From: Ramlibacter aurantiacus
GTDB taxonomy: Bacteria > Pseudomonadota > Gammaproteobacteria > Burkholderiales > Burkholderiaceae_C
Direction: 5' to 3'
Length of the DNA stretch: 64,000 nt
Assembly: GCF_016722895.1 (NCBI RefSeq)
Contig: NZ_JAEQNA010000003.1
Coordinates: forward strand, 62,001 to 126,000
Below the pieces are notes generated by a model, which saw nothing but the letters and a program-made list of their open reading frames with translations, was not told the DNA's origin and did not search any database. The position numbers and the translations under genes are program-made. How positions within the stretch are numbered: position 1 is the first letter of the stretch; each line of letters begins with the position of its first letter. Positions 33,898 through 43,648 of this stretch are shown here, in pieces.

Positions 33898-34989
33898 ATG
33901 TACAAAAACCTCGCGGGCGGCGCCATCGCGGCAGCCGCCTTCGTTTTTTCCATCCCCTTGCTCCACGCCCAGCCGGCGTCGCCATCGGCACCGCTGAAGG
34001 TGGGCTTCGTGCACGTGGCGCCCGTGACCGAAGCCGGCTGGGTGCGCCAGCACGAGGAAGGCCGCAAGGCGCTGGAGGCGGCCCTGGGCAGCCGGGTGCG
34101 CACCACCGCAGTGGAAAACGTGCCCGAAGGCCCGGACGCCGAGCGCGTCATCCGCGACCTGGCCCAGCAGGGACACCAGCTGATCTTCACGCCCAGCTTC
34201 GGCTACATGGAGCCCACGCTGAAGGTGGCGCGCGAGTTTCCCGACGTGCGCTTCGAGTCGATCACCGGCTACAAGACCGCGCCCAACGTGGCCACCGCCA
34301 ACGCCCGCTACTACGAGGGGCGCTACCTGGCCGGCGTGGCCGCGGGGCGCATGAGCCAGGCGGGGGTGGCCGGTTTCGTCGCGGGCTTTCCCATTCCGGA
34401 AGTGCTGCAGGGCGTCAATGCCTTCACGCTCGGCATGCGCTCGGTCAACCCGCAGGCGCAGGTGCGGGTGGTGTTCCTGGGCGAGTGGTTCAACCCGCCG
34501 CGCGAACGCGATGCCGCCATGGCGTTGTTCGACCAGGGCGTGGACGTGATCGCCTTCCACACGGGCTCCTCGGCCATCATGGCCGCGGCGCAGGAGCGCG
34601 GCCGCATGGCGGTGGCCTACCACTCGGACATGCGCAAGTTCGGGCCCGACGCGCAGATCGCCGCCGTGACCCATCACTGGGGCGCCTACTACACCCGCCG
34701 TGCCACCGAACTGCTGGAGGGCCGATGGAAGCCCGCCCAGGTGTGGGGCGGCGTGGCCGAAGGCATGGTCCGGGTCGGCGACTTCGGCCCGCGCGTGCCG
34801 CAGGCGATACGCGACGAGGTGCTGGCGCGGCAGCGCGACATCGCCGCCGGCCGCCTGCATCCCTTTGCCGGACCCATCGTCGACAACACGGGCAGGCAGC
34901 GCACCCCCGCCGGCCGTACGCTCACCGATGCGGAGATCCTGCAGATGGACTACCTGGTCGCCGGCGTGCAGGGGCGCGCCTCAAAATAG
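33898..34989 (+). CDS. Second BMP-family substrate-binding protein
   Basis: This 363-residue protein is a paralogue of the receptor at 27835. It shares FGYMEPTLKVAREFPDVRFE, GYKTAPNVATANARYYEGRY and FLGEWFNPPRERD in the same order. It has an ordinary cleavable signal peptide (LLHAQPA, cleavage near residue 24) instead of a lipobox, so it should be freely periplasmic. No ABC subunits are next to it, so it probably shares the transporter encoded 8 kb upstream. Immediately downstream comes guanine deaminase, which suggests guanine, guanosine or a related purine as ligand. Confidence 0.9.
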   Translation: MYKNLAGGAIAAAAFVFSIPLLHAQPASPSAPLKVGFVHVAPVTEAGWVRQHEEGRKALEAALGSRVRTTAVENVPEGPDAERVIRDLAQQGHQLIFTPSFGYMEPTLKVAREFPDVRFESITGYKTAPNVATANARYYEGRYLAGVAAGRMSQAGVAGFVAGFPIPEVLQGVNAFTLGMRSVNPQAQVRVVFLGEWFNPPRERDAAMALFDQGVDVIAFHTGSSAIMAAAQERGRMAVAYHSDMRKFGPDAQIAAVTHHWGAYYTRRATELLEGRWKPAQVWGGVAEGMVRVGDFGPRVPQAIRDEVLARQRDIAAGRLHPFAGPIVDNTGRQRTPAGRTLTDAEILQMDYLVAGVQGRASK

Positions 34990-34993
34990 CCGC

Positions 34994-36313
34994 ATGAAAG
35001 CCTATCGCGCCGCCTTGCTCCGCTTCGACGACCAGGGCACGCCCATCCACGATGAAGATGGCCTGCTCGTCATCGGGCCCGGCGCCGACGGCACGCCGCT
35101 GATCCGGGCCGCCGGTTCCTACGCGGCCCTTTGCGGCAACTTTCCCGGCGTCGCCGTCGAACACCTGCCGGGCCGCCTGCTGGCTCCGGGCTTCCTCGAC
35201 CTGCACGTGCACTTCCCGCAGCTGGACGTGATCGGCTCACCCGCCGAGGGATTGCTGCCCTGGCTGGAGCAATACACCTTCCCGCACGAGTCGCGCTTCA
35301 GCGAGGAGCTGCACGCCGGGGAAATGGCCGAGGTCTTCCTCGACGAGCTGCTGCGCCACGGCGTCACCACGGCGCTGTGCTTCGCGAGTTCGCACGTGCC
35401 CTCGGTCGACGCGCTGATGGCCGCGGCCCGGCGGCGACGGCTGCGGCTGATTGCCGGCAAGGTGCTGCAGGACCGCCACTCGCCCGATGGTGTGCGCGAC
35501 GACACCGAGCAGTCGCTGGTCGACACCGAAGCCCTGATCGGCCGCTGGCATGGCCAGGGCCGCCTGGGCTATGCGATCACCCCGCGCTTCGCCCCCAGCT
35601 GCTCCGAGGCGCAGCTGCGCGGCGCGGGCGAACTGGCGGCGCGACACGCCGGCGTGTGGGTGCAGTCGCATGTGGCCGAGAACCGCGACGAAATCCTGTG
35701 GGCGCGCGAGCTGTTTCCGGCCGCGCGCAGCTACCTGGCCATCTACGACGACTTCGGCCTGCTGCGCGAGCGCGCGGTCTATGCCCACTGCATCCACTTC
35801 GACGACGAGGACCGGGCGCTGATGCGGGACCGCGGCGCGGCGGCCGCGGTCTGCCCCACCAGCAACCTGTTCCTGGGCAGCGGCTTCTTCGATTACGAAG
35901 GCGCCGATCGCATCGGCATGCCTTACGGGCTGGCCAGCGACGTCGGCGGCGGCACCAGCTTCAGCCCCTTCCACACCATGCTGGCCGCCTACTACGTCGG
36001 GCGCGAAGGACAGACCAAGCCGGGCCTGTCGCTGCCGCCCGCGCAGCTGTGGTGGCAGCACACCGCCGGGGCGGCGCGTGCGCTGGGGCTGGAGGGCGTG
36101 GTGGGCAACCTGCGCCCCGGGTGCGAGGCCGATTTCCTGGTGCTGGACCCCAGCGCCACGCCGCTGCTGGCGCGGCGCACCGCCCATGCCCGCACGCTCG
36201 ACGAGCTGCTGTTCGCGATGATCGTGCTGGGCGACGACCGGGTGGTCGAGCGGGTGTGCGTGTCGGGGGCCTTCCTACAATCGAGCCCCCCTGCAGGAGA
36301 ACCCACCCGATGA
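34994..36313 (+). CDS. guaD: Guanine deaminase GuaD
   Basis: This 439-residue amidohydrolase converts guanine to xanthine. The zinc motif HVHFPQLD follows LLAPGFLDL (about 60-75). [19 protein letters not shown] is the characteristic guanine deaminase segment. [20 protein letters not shown] with a ligand His, HCIHFDDED and [16 protein letters not shown] with the catalytic Asp complete the family pattern. It starts four bases after the second BMP gene, and its TGA overlaps the dcd ATG. Its xanthine product is the substrate of XdhAB. Confidence 0.94.
   Translation: MKAYRAALLRFDDQGTPIHDEDGLLVIGPGADGTPLIRAAGSYAALCGNFPGVAVEHLPGRLLAPGFLDLHVHFPQLDVIGSPAEGLLPWLEQYTFPHESRFSEELHAGEMAEVFLDELLRHGVTTALCFASSHVPSVDALMAAARRRRLRLIAGKVLQDRHSPDGVRDDTEQSLVDTEALIGRWHGQGRLGYAITPRFAPSCSEAQLRGAGELAARHAGVWVQSHVAENRDEILWARELFPAARSYLAIYDDFGLLRERAVYAHCIHFDDEDRALMRDRGAAAAVCPTSNLFLGSGFFDYEGADRIGMPYGLASDVGGGTSFSPFHTMLAAYYVGREGQTKPGLSLPPAQLWWQHTAGAARALGLEGVVGNLRPGCEADFLVLDPSATPLLARRTAHARTLDELLFAMIVLGDDRVVERVCVSGAFLQSSPPAGEPTR
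36276..36281 (+). promoter_or_regulatory. Possible internal -10 element for dcd
   Basis: TACAAT lies inside the end of guaD, 29 bases before the dcd ATG. It would let the housekeeping gene dcd be expressed independently of guaD. No good -35 is visible. Confidence 0.3.
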
Positions 36314-36873
36314 TCAAGAGCGACAAATGGATCCGGCGCATGGCCGAGGAGCACGGCCTGATCGAGCCCTTCGAGCCGAAACAGGTGCGCGAGGTGGACG
36401 GGCGCCGCGTCATCAGCTATGGCACGTCCAGCTACGGCTACGACATCCGCTGCGCGCCCGAGTTCAAGGTCTTCACCAACATCCACAGCACCGTGGTGGA
36501 CCCGAAGAACTTCGACGAAAAGAGCTTCGTCGACTTCCACGGCGACTCCTGCATCATTCCGCCCAACAGCTTCGCGCTGGCTCGCACGCTCGAGTACTTC
36601 CGCATCCCGCGCAACGTGCTGACCATCTGCCTGGGGAAATCGACATATGCGAGATGCGGAATTATCGTGAACGTGACCCCCTTCGAGCCCGAGTGGGAAG
36701 GCTACGTCACCCTCGAGTTCAGCAACACCACGCCGCTGCCAGCGCGCATCTATGCCGGCGAGGGCTGCGCCCAGGTGTTGTTCTTCGAGAGCGACGAGAC
36801 CTGCGAGGTGAGCTACAAGGACCGCGGCGGCAAGTACCAGGGGCAGAGCGGGGTGACCCTGCCGAAAGCCTAG
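36310..36873 (+). CDS. dcd: dCTP deaminase Dcd
   Basis: This 187-residue enzyme deaminates dCTP to dUTP for thymidylate synthesis. [20 protein letters not shown] is the typical start. [36 protein letters not shown] and then [15 protein letters not shown] hold the nucleotide-binding Arg/Ser and catalytic Glu residues. The length agrees with the trimeric enzyme of E. coli. A CAGGAGA ribosome site precedes the ATG, which overlaps the guaD stop. Coupling of this essential pyrimidine gene to guaD is unusual. Confidence 0.96.
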   Translation: MIKSDKWIRRMAEEHGLIEPFEPKQVREVDGRRVISYGTSSYGYDIRCAPEFKVFTNIHSTVVDPKNFDEKSFVDFHGDSCIIPPNSFALARTLEYFRIPRNVLTICLGKSTYARCGIIVNVTPFEPEWEGYVTLEFSNTTPLPARIYAGEGCAQVLFFESDETCEVSYKDRGGKYQGQSGVTLPKA

Positions 36874-36882
36874 GGGTGAGGC

Positions 36883-37800
36883 TCAGGGCTTGGGGGATAC
36901 CGCGAGGCGCGCGGCGGCGAGGTCCCAGCCGGCCCAGCCGCAACTCTTGAACAGCACCGGGCCTGCGCGCCCTCGATGGCTCGCCCGCTCGCGCGCGTAG
37001 TCGGCCAGGGTGGGGAACCCGCCAAGGTCCAGGCCCGCCTGCAGCAGGTCGCCGGCCTCGTGCCGCGCGTCGGCGGTGTCCAGCCAGATCGATCCCCGTT
37101 CGGCGACTGACCGGCACAGGCCGGGGGCGAGTTCGACCATCGTGGGCGTGAAGGCGCCAACGGCGGCGATGAAGGCGTCGTCACGCACGGGGGCGGACAG
37201 AACGTGGCCGCTGGCGGGGGTGCAGGTGACCGCAAGCGGGCACTCGGCCAGGGCGGCGTCGGGGTCGGTCACCACCTGCGCGCGCAGCCCCAGCGCGCGA
37301 GCGTGGTCGCACAAGGCCTGGGCGCTGGCGACGCTGCGCGAGGCGATCCGCACGTCGCGCAGCGGCAGGCATTCGGCGAACGCGTCGAGGTGGGAGCGCC
37401 CCTGTGCGCCCGCGCCCACGATCAGCAAGGGGCCGTCGGGGCGGGGCGCCAGCCAGCGGGCGGCCAGCGCCGAAACCGCGGCCGTGCGCCGCGCGGTCAC
37501 CGTGGGACCGTCCAGCACGAGCCGCCGCTCGCCGGTGGCGGTGTCGAAGACGACCACGTCGCCCTGGATGGCCGGCCGGCCGGTGCCTGCGTTGGCGGGC
37601 GTGAAGGTGATGAGTTTGGTGATGGCGGTGCGCCCATCCAGCGCCGGCATCACGAACAGGCTGCCGCCGCCGGGCAGAGGCTGCACCAGCCGCGCCGGCA
37701 CCTGAACCGCCGGATCGGTCAGCAGGCGGGCCAGCTCGTCGACCAGGGCCGGGTAGGGCAGCAGCCGGGCGGTGGCAGGCGCGTCGAGCAGGGCGGACAT
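36883..37800 (-). CDS. Ornithine cyclodeaminase/mu-crystallin-family reductase
   Basis: This 305-residue protein has the Rossmann NAD(P) motif LLIVGAGAQGRSHLDAF (about 125-141). Family elements FVMPALDGRTAITKLITFTP (about 50-68) and VGAFTPTMVELAP are also present. The family includes ornithine cyclodeaminase, alanine dehydrogenase of archaea, and delta-1-pyrroline-2-carboxylate / delta-1-piperideine-2-carboxylate reductases. For a stand-alone proteobacterial member of this length, a cyclic imino acid reductase is the likeliest function. The reaction cannot be fixed from sequence. It is convergent with dcd. Confidence 0.82.
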   Translation of the reverse strand: MSALLDAPATARLLPYPALVDELARLLTDPAVQVPARLVQPLPGGGSLFVMPALDGRTAITKLITFTPANAGTGRPAIQGDVVVFDTATGERRLVLDGPTVTARRTAAVSALAARWLAPRPDGPLLIVGAGAQGRSHLDAFAECLPLRDVRIASRSVASAQALCDHARALGLRAQVVTDPDAALAECPLAVTCTPASGHVLSAPVRDDAFIAAVGAFTPTMVELAPGLCRSVAERGSIWLDTADARHEAGDLLQAGLDLGGFPTLADYARERASHRGRAGPVLFKSCGWAGWDLAAARLAVSPKP

Positions 37801-37898
37801 GCGCCGGATTCTGTCCTACAGCCGCATGCGCGGCCGGCGTGGGCCGGGCACCGCCGCCGCTGCCTAGCATCTGGCGGACACCTACCGAGGACCCTGCC

Positions 37899-38183
37899 AT
37901 GTCGACCGCTACCCGCTCCACGTCGCGCACCCCCGCTGGCTGGACGGTCGTCGGCCTGGCGCTGGCGGCCTTGCTCGGCCTGGCTTTCTACGCCGTGGTC
38001 AGCGTCCAGGTGCTCAAGGCGCAGTCGAGGCAGATGGACGTGCAGGTCCGCCAGACTGCCTTCGCCGACTGCCTGCAGTACGTCGTGGGCTCGACCATCG
38101 CCAGCTGCGGCAGCCGGCTGGGCACCCAGCAGGCCGAGTCCCCCGCGGCGCCACCCGATCTCCTGGTCGTTTCCGGCCGCTGA
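37899..38183 (+). CDS. Small single-pass membrane protein, hypothetical
   Basis: This 94-residue protein has one strong hydrophobic helix (GWTVVGLALAALLGLAFYAV, residues about 14-33). A short Gln-rich helix follows (VLKAQSRQMDVQVRQ), then a small domain with two cysteines (C58, C70). No family is recognised. It probably sits in the inner membrane with its C-terminus in the periplasm. The ATG at 37899 fits the membrane helix. Confidence 0.5.
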   Translation: MSTATRSTSRTPAGWTVVGLALAALLGLAFYAVVSVQVLKAQSRQMDVQVRQTAFADCLQYVVGSTIASCGSRLGTQQAESPAAPPDLLVVSGR

Positions 38184-38209
38184 CACCTGTCCGATTGCGG
38201 CGCTGCAAC

Positions 38210-38596
38210 ATGGCGCCTCTGTCCGACACGCCGGCCGCGCTGCTGCTGACGTGCGCAGTTGTTGCCGACGCTTACCTTGGCGACATGGGAACAGCCCGGA
38301 TTTTCACGAGCATGGCGCGCGACGGAGCCCTGGATGTCGAACAACGCTTCGGCGATGCGGGTTCGATCGAGCCCTGTGACGAAGCCGCGCTGGAGGCGCC
38401 CTGCTGGAGCGATTGCCCCGTGGCGTTGCTGGTGCGGTTCCGGCAAGGTATGGCCAGTCACGGGCGAGCGGTCCGGGTGGACCTGATGCGGCAGGACCGG
38501 GCTTATGCCATCTGGCAGCTGGCCCGCGCCCGGTCCACCGAGGACGCGCAGCTGCGAGACCTGGCGGCGCAGCTGTTCAACTGCCTCGTGCATTGA
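38210..38596 (+). CDS. Hypothetical protein
   Basis: The frame encodes 128 residues from the ATG at 38210. Alternative starts are a TTG at 38195 and ATG at 38285; the last would give 103 residues and drop a weakly hydrophobic N-terminus. The body is acidic then basic, with EPCDEAALEAPCWSDCPVAL (three Cys) and an Arg/Ala-rich helical end (RAYAIWQLARARSTEDAQLR). No family is recognised. It may not be expressed. Confidence 0.4.
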   Translation: MAPLSDTPAALLLTCAVVADAYLGDMGTARIFTSMARDGALDVEQRFGDAGSIEPCDEAALEAPCWSDCPVALLVRFRQGMASHGRAVRVDLMRQDRAYAIWQLARARSTEDAQLRDLAAQLFNCLVH

Positions 38597-38611
38597 GCAC
38601 GGCGGGCGCGG

Positions 38612-40321
38612 TTACAGCTCGGCCCCCTCGATCAGGAAGCGCACCCGCCGCGCACCCTGCCACTCCTGCGCGTCGAGCCGGAACGCCAGCTTGGCCCGGC
38701 CCGGCAGTGGCTCGGTGCGGCCGAACCAGATGCCATCGACCGGCTGGCCGTGATGCTTCAGGCGCAGCGCCAGGTGCTTCTCGCCGACCAGCCGCTGCGA
38801 CAGGATTTCCAGCTCCTCGCTGAACACGGGTGGGGCGAAGCCCTGGCCCCAGACCTGCTGGTCGAGCGTGTCCACCAGGTCCACGCGCCGCCACTCGGGC
38901 GCCAGCGGGCCGTCGGTGGCCAGCCGGCGCTGCAGCGTGGCGGTGTCCAGCCATTCGGCGGCGACCTGCGACAGCGCCTGCTCGAAGGTGTCCAGGTGTT
39001 CCTCGGCCACGGTGCACCCCGCCGCCATGGCATGGCCGCCGAAGCGCAGCAGCACGCCGGGATGGCGCTTGGCGACCAGGTCGAGTGCGTCGCGCAGATG
39101 GAAGCCCGGGATGCTGCGGCCCGAACCCTTGAGTTCGTGTTCCTTGCCGGGCGCCTGGCTGAGCGCGAAGACGAAGGTGGGCCGGTGCAGCTGGTCCTTG
39201 ATGCGCGAGGCGACGATGCCCACCACGCCTTCGTGGAACTCGGGGTCGAACACGCACACCGCCGGTGGCGGCTCCTCGCCTTCCTCGAACAAGGCCTGCG
39301 CCAGCTCGAGCGCCTGCTCGCGCATGCCCCCCTCGATGTCGCGCCGCTCGCGGTTGATGCCGTCCAGCGTGCGGGCCAGTTCGTCGGCGCGGGCGGGGTC
39401 GTCGGTGAGCAGGCATTCGATGCCCAGCGTCATGTCCGAGAGCCGGCCCGCGGCGTTGATGCGCGGCCCGAGGGCGAATCCGAAATCGAAGGCGCTGGCC
39501 ACCTCGTGCCGGCGCCCGGCCGTCTGGAACAGTGCGGCCAAGCCGCAGGGCAGGGCGCCGGCGCGGACCCGGCGCAATCCCTGCGCCACCAGGCGGCGGT
39601 TGTTGGCGTCCAGCCGCACCACGTCGGCCACGGTGCCCAGGGCCACCAGGGGCAGCAGGGCATCGAGCTTGGGTTGCGGCCGATCGCCGAAGGCGCCGCG
39701 GGCGCGCAGCTCGGCCCTCAGCGCCAGCAGCACGTAGAACATCACGCCCACGCCAGCGATGCACTTGCTGGGGAACTCGCAGCCCGGCTGGTTGGGATTG
39801 ACGATCACGGCCGCCTCGGGAAGGCTGCTGCCGGGCAGGTGGTGGTCGGTCACCACGACCTGCAGGCCCAGGGCGTTGGCGGCGGCCACGCCGTCGAAGC
39901 TGGCGATGCCGTTGTCCACGGTGACCAGGACGTCGGCGCCGCGCTCGTGCACGCGCTGGGCGATGGACGGCGTGAGGCCGTAGCCGTCGACCACCCGATC
40001 GGGCACCAGGTAGTCGACGTGGCGCGCACCCAGCAGGCGCAGGCCGCGAACCCCCACCGCGCAGGCGGTGGCGCCGTCGCAGTCGTAGTCGGCCACGATG
40101 CACAGGCGCCGGTCGGCGGCCATGGCGTCGGCCAGGAACACCGCGGCCTCCTGGGCACCCTTGAGCGACACCGGCGGCAGCAGCAGCGACAGGGCATCTT
40201 CCAGTTCGTCGCGGCTGGCGATGCCGCGCGCGGCGAACAGCCGGGCCAGCAGCGGATGCAGGCCGGATTGCTCCAGGGCCCAGGCGGTACGGGGGTTGAC
40301 GTCTCTCGGGATGATCTTCAT
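38612..40321 (-). CDS. recJ: Single-stranded-DNA-specific exonuclease RecJ
   Basis: This 569-residue 5'-3' exonuclease acts in recombination (RecF pathway) and repair. Its DHH phosphoesterase core has CIVADYDCDGATACA (about 72-86) and VVVTDHHLPG, with INPNQP and GVGVMFYVLLALR following. ALGPRINAAGRLSD and LRFGGHAMAAGCTV mark the DHHA1 domain, and an OB-fold C-terminus ends the protein. The ATG at 40321 overlaps the upstream gene's stop as ATGA. Longer readings upstream are only antisense to that gene's own frame. Confidence 0.96.
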   Translation of the reverse strand: MKIIPRDVNPRTAWALEQSGLHPLLARLFAARGIASRDELEDALSLLLPPVSLKGAQEAAVFLADAMAADRRLCIVADYDCDGATACAVGVRGLRLLGARHVDYLVPDRVVDGYGLTPSIAQRVHERGADVLVTVDNGIASFDGVAAANALGLQVVVTDHHLPGSSLPEAAVIVNPNQPGCEFPSKCIAGVGVMFYVLLALRAELRARGAFGDRPQPKLDALLPLVALGTVADVVRLDANNRRLVAQGLRRVRAGALPCGLAALFQTAGRRHEVASAFDFGFALGPRINAAGRLSDMTLGIECLLTDDPARADELARTLDGINRERRDIEGGMREQALELAQALFEEGEEPPPAVCVFDPEFHEGVVGIVASRIKDQLHRPTFVFALSQAPGKEHELKGSGRSIPGFHLRDALDLVAKRHPGVLLRFGGHAMAAGCTVAEEHLDTFEQALSQVAAEWLDTATLQRRLATDGPLAPEWRRVDLVDTLDQQVWGQGFAPPVFSEELEILSQRLVGEKHLALRLKHHGQPVDGIWFGRTEPLPGRAKLAFRLDAQEWQGARRVRFLIEGAEL

Positions 40322-41259
40322 GGGGAATCGAGCAACTGCGCCGCGGAGGGGGCGCGGCCGAACAGGCGGGACAGGCGCCCGGCCCAGCCGGCCCGGGCAG
40401 GGCCCCAGGTGCGGGCCAGCGCGACGCCGCACAGGGTGAGGGAGATGGGATCGTTCCGGTCGAGGGCGCGGGCCACGGGCGCCAGCACGTCGGCGTCCAG
40501 TGCCTGCCAGCGCTCGCGCCAGGCGGCCCAGTCGCCGGCCAGGGCCGGCTCGCGCAGGGCGTCGTGCACTTGCGGGCCTTCGGCCATCAGCGCGCCGGCG
40601 GGCAGCGCGCCCGCGCCGCTCACCCAGAACGAGTTGACCGGCACCAGGCCCTGCGCTTCGCGGGCGTCGTTGACGGGGTGGGTGTAGAGCAGCATCTGCA
40701 CTTCCTGCTGCAGGCGGCGCAGTGTCCGCGCCTCGGGGCTGCGCGGCAGCCAGTCGTCCACGGTGCCGCCGGCGGCCCGGTCGAGCGAGGCGCAGGCGAG
40801 GCCCCGGAACATCTCGCCGGAGGCCAGCCAGCGGGTGGGGCCGCGGTAGTGCAGATCGATGCCGTCCTCGGCGGCGTAGGGGCGGATGGCCTCCAGCAGC
40901 TCGCGCGAGGCGGCTTCCTGCAGCTGCAGCGTGTGCGGCGGCGCCATGCGGATGCGGTCGCGGCCCACGGCCCAGTGGCAGGGGGTGAGCCAGGCCCAGG
41001 CGGCAGTGCCGGGGTCGTGGCCTTCGTGGCGCAGCCGCCAGGCGGCGTCGGCGATGCGGCCATCGCCTTGCCACAGCCCCCTGGCACGGGCCAGCACCCG
41101 CTCGTGCGGCGGTGTGAGGTCTTCAGGCGTGCCGGCGTCGGTGGCGCCCGGCGCCAGGCGGGTCACCAGGGCCCGCAGCCCGGGCAGCGCCAGCCCCTGC
41201 AGCGCCGCCTGGCAGGCCGCAGCGGAGCAGGCGGCGAAGGGCACGAGCAGATGAGGCAT
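40318..41259 (-). CDS. Conserved hypothetical protein coupled to recJ
   Basis: This 313-residue protein is of a type that I recall directly upstream of recJ in Burkholderiales, where it is sometimes labelled a putative phosphoglycerate mutase-like protein. I see no phosphatase or mutase motif that justifies that name. Readable segments include LTPCHWAVGRDRIRMAPPH (about 90-108), RGPTRWLASGEMF and LVPVNSFWVSGAGALPAG. The stop overlaps the recJ ATG, so the two are translationally coupled. A link to RecJ function is possible but unproven. Confidence 0.7.
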   Translation of the reverse strand: MPHLLVPFAACSAAACQAALQGLALPGLRALVTRLAPGATDAGTPEDLTPPHERVLARARGLWQGDGRIADAAWRLRHEGHDPGTAAWAWLTPCHWAVGRDRIRMAPPHTLQLQEAASRELLEAIRPYAAEDGIDLHYRGPTRWLASGEMFRGLACASLDRAAGGTVDDWLPRSPEARTLRRLQQEVQMLLYTHPVNDAREAQGLVPVNSFWVSGAGALPAGALMAEGPQVHDALREPALAGDWAAWRERWQALDADVLAPVARALDRNDPISLTLCGVALARTWGPARAGWAGRLSRLFGRAPSAAQLLDSP

Positions 41260-41264
41260 GGGCG

Positions 41265-41286
41265 CATTGTCCCGGATGCCACAATG
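41265..41286. promoter_or_regulatory. Divergent promoter region with symmetric CATTGT/ACAATG
   Basis: CATTGT (41265-41270) and ACAATG (41281-41286) are inverted arms ten bases apart in the 71-base gap between the recJ-side operon and lolC. Each arm could be a -10 core (ACAAT) for one direction. They could also be an operator; neither is certain. Confidence 0.3.
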
Positions 41287-41330
41287 GCGGCCCCTCCGAC
41301 CGATCCCCCGAACGACGATATCTGCGCGGC

Positions 41331-42587
41331 ATGCGAATTCCGTACGAACTGCTCCTGGGCTGGCGCTACACGCGGGCGGGCCGGGCCACCCGCCGCAACG
41401 GCTTCATTTCCTTCATCTCCGGCGTCTCCATGCTGGGCATCGCCCTGGGCGTGGCGGCGCTGATCATCGTGTTGTCGGTGATGAACGGCTTCCAGAAGGA
41501 GGTGCGCGACCGCATGCTGGGCGTGGTCTCGCACGTGGAGGTCTATGGCCCCGGTGGCGGCGTGCTGCCCGACCTGGAGCGCAGCCTGCGCGAGGTGCGC
41601 CAGCACCCGCAGGTGCAAGGCGCCGCGCCTTTCGTGGCGGCGCAGGCCCTGCTCGCGCGCGGCGAGGACATGCGCGGCACGCTGGTGCGCGGCATCGATC
41701 CGGTGCTGGAACCGCAGATCACCGAGGTTGCCGCGCAGTTGAAGGACACCGCGCTCAAGCGGCTGGTGCCGGGCGAGTTCGGCGTGCTGCTGGGTGGCGA
41801 GCTGGCGCGCAGCCTGGGCGTGCGCGAGGGCGATGCGGTGACGCTGGTGGCGCCCGGTGGCCAGGTGACACCGGCCGGTGTCGTGCCGCGCCTGCGCCAG
41901 GTGACCGTGGCGGGCACCTTCGACTCCGGCCACTTCGAGTACGACAGCGGCCTGGTGATGATGCACATCGAGGACGCGCAGCGCCTGTTCCGGCTGGAGG
42001 GGCCCACCGGTTTGCGCCTGAAGCTCGCCGACCTGCACCAGGCGCCTTCAGTGGGCGCCGAACTGGCCGAGCGCATGACCGGACCGGTGCTGGTGCGTGA
42101 CTGGACGCGCCAGAACCGCACCTGGTTCGCGGCGGTGCAGCTGGAAAAACGCATGATGTTCATCATCCTGACCCTCATCGTGGCGGTGGCCGCGTTCAAC
42201 CTGGTGAGCACGCTGGTGATGACCGTCACCGACAAGCGCGCCGACATCGCCATCCTGCGCACGCTGGGGGCCAGCCCGTCCAGCATCATGGGCATCTTCG
42301 TGGTGCAGGGCGCCACCGTGGGCGTGGTGGGCACGCTGGCCGGCCTGCTGCTCGGGCTGGGAGTGGCCCTGAACATCGACGTGCTCGTGCCGGCGCTCGA
42401 ACAGGCGCTGGGGGCGAGCTTCCTGCCCAAGGACATCTACCTGATCAACCGCATGCCCAGCGATCCGCAAGCCAGCGACATCGTGCCGATCGCGGTGATC
42501 TCATTGGTGCTGGCCTTCCTGGCGACGCTCTATCCGAGCTGGCGCGCCAGCCGGGTCAATCCGGCGGAGGCGCTGCGCTATGAGTGA
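41331..42587 (+). CDS. lolC: Lipoprotein-releasing ABC transporter permease LolC/E
   Basis: This 418-residue inner-membrane protein extracts outer-membrane lipoproteins for transfer to LolA. It has four helices: one at about 20-45 ([20 protein letters not shown]) and three in the C-terminal FtsX-type domain from about 275. The large periplasmic domain lies between them. The start [17 protein letters not shown] is the usual LolC beginning. Only one permease gene is present, so it may form a homodimeric or LolF-like complex with LolD. The gene ends 8 bases inside lolD. Confidence 0.93.
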   Translation: MRIPYELLLGWRYTRAGRATRRNGFISFISGVSMLGIALGVAALIIVLSVMNGFQKEVRDRMLGVVSHVEVYGPGGGVLPDLERSLREVRQHPQVQGAAPFVAAQALLARGEDMRGTLVRGIDPVLEPQITEVAAQLKDTALKRLVPGEFGVLLGGELARSLGVREGDAVTLVAPGGQVTPAGVVPRLRQVTVAGTFDSGHFEYDSGLVMMHIEDAQRLFRLEGPTGLRLKLADLHQAPSVGAELAERMTGPVLVRDWTRQNRTWFAAVQLEKRMMFIILTLIVAVAAFNLVSTLVMTVTDKRADIAILRTLGASPSSIMGIFVVQGATVGVVGTLAGLLLGLGVALNIDVLVPALEQALGASFLPKDIYLINRMPSDPQASDIVPIAVISLVLAFLATLYPSWRASRVNPAEALRYE

Positions 42588-43275
42588 AGACTTGCGCGAC
42601 CCCAACGGGCCGGTGCTGCAGGCCGAAGGCATCAGCAAGCGCTTCACCGAGGGCGGCCTCGACGTCGAGGTGCTGCGCGGGGTGGACCTGTCGGTGCATG
42701 CCGGCGACACGCTGGCCATCGTGGGGGCCTCGGGTTCGGGCAAGAGCACGTTGCTGCACGTGCTGGGCGGGCTCGATTCACCCTCGGCCGGGCGGGTGCT
42801 GCTGCACGGCCAGGACCTGGGCGCCCTGGGCCCGGCGGCGCAGGGGCGGCTGCGCAACCAGCACCTGGGCTTCGTCTACCAGTTCCATCACCTGCTGCCC
42901 GAGTTCTCGGCGCTGGACAACGTGGCCATGCCGCTGCGTATCCGGCGCGAGCCGGTCGAGCAGTGCCACGCCGAGGCCCAGCGCACGCTGGAGGCGGTGG
43001 GCCTGGGCGGGCGCCTGAAGCACCGGCCGTCCGAGTTGTCGGGCGGTGAGCGCCAGCGGGTGGCGATCGCGCGAGCCCTGGTCACGCGGCCGGCCTGCGT
43101 GCTGGCCGACGAGCCCACCGGCAACCTCGACCGGCAGACCGCCGAAACCGTGTTCGACCTGATGCTGCAGCTGTCCCGAGACATCGGCACCGCGTTCATC
43201 CTGGTCACGCACGACGAATCGCTGGCCGCGCGATGCGGCCGGCAGCGGCGATTGGCGGGCGGTCGGCTCGGGTGA
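42580..43275 (+). CDS. lolD: Lipoprotein-releasing ABC transporter ATPase LolD
   Basis: This 231-residue ATPase powers the Lol complex. Walker A is GASGSGKST (49-57), the Q-loop is [15 protein letters not shown], the signature is [15 protein letters not shown], and Walker B is [11 protein letters not shown]. The [14 protein letters not shown] wording is typical of LolD. The start overlaps lolC by 8 bases, so stoichiometric synthesis is likely. Confidence 0.95.
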   Translation: MSEDLRDPNGPVLQAEGISKRFTEGGLDVEVLRGVDLSVHAGDTLAIVGASGSGKSTLLHVLGGLDSPSAGRVLLHGQDLGALGPAAQGRLRNQHLGFVYQFHHLLPEFSALDNVAMPLRIRREPVEQCHAEAQRTLEAVGLGGRLKHRPSELSGGERQRVAIARALVTRPACVLADEPTGNLDRQTAETVFDLMLQLSRDIGTAFILVTHDESLAARCGRQRRLAGGRLG

Positions 43276-43294
43276 GTGCCTGGCGCCGGCGCGA

Positions 43295-43648
43295 TCACAC
43301 GCAGCTCGGGACCAGCCAGACCACCGCCGTTTCCCACACCACGCCCACCGCCGACAGCAGCGCCACGCCGAGTGTGAAGGCGGCGACGAAGCCGCTGTCG
43401 CCGGCTTCGTTGCGGCGCGGCCAGGCCCTGGCGGTGGACCAGGCGATCAGTGCCAGGGCCAGCACGCCGGCGGCCGCGACGCCCCAGGTGGTGGCCGGCA
43501 CGCCCCACCAGCGCCAGTCGGCCTGCGGCCGGGCGCACACCACGCCGGCGAAGCCGTAGATCAGCACGAAGTGCAGCGCCCATACGATCGCCGGTGCGCA
43601 GGACTGCAGCAGCACGCGGGAGAACGAGGGGCGCTCCATGCTCGTCAT
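43295..43648 (-). CDS. Small three-helix membrane protein of the cox operon
   Basis: This 117-residue protein has three hydrophobic segments (near IVWALHFVLIYGFAGVVC, TTWGVAAAGVLALALIAW and FVAAFTLGVALLSAVGVVWE). The ATG at 43648 overlaps the stop of the oxidase subunit I+III gene as ATGA, so it is translated with it. By position it is likely a small oxidase subunit or assembly factor. I do not recognise a named family. It is convergent with lolD, 20 bases apart. Confidence 0.75.
   Translation of the reverse strand: MTSMERPSFSRVLLQSCAPAIVWALHFVLIYGFAGVVCARPQADWRWWGVPATTWGVAAAGVLALALIAWSTARAWPRRNEAGDSGFVAAFTLGVALLSAVGVVWETAVVWLVPSCV

Noticed and set aside
40318..41259. Naming the gene upstream of recJ a phosphoglycerate mutase
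   Set aside because: I could not find the catalytic motifs of either mutase type in the sequence, so it is left as conserved hypothetical.
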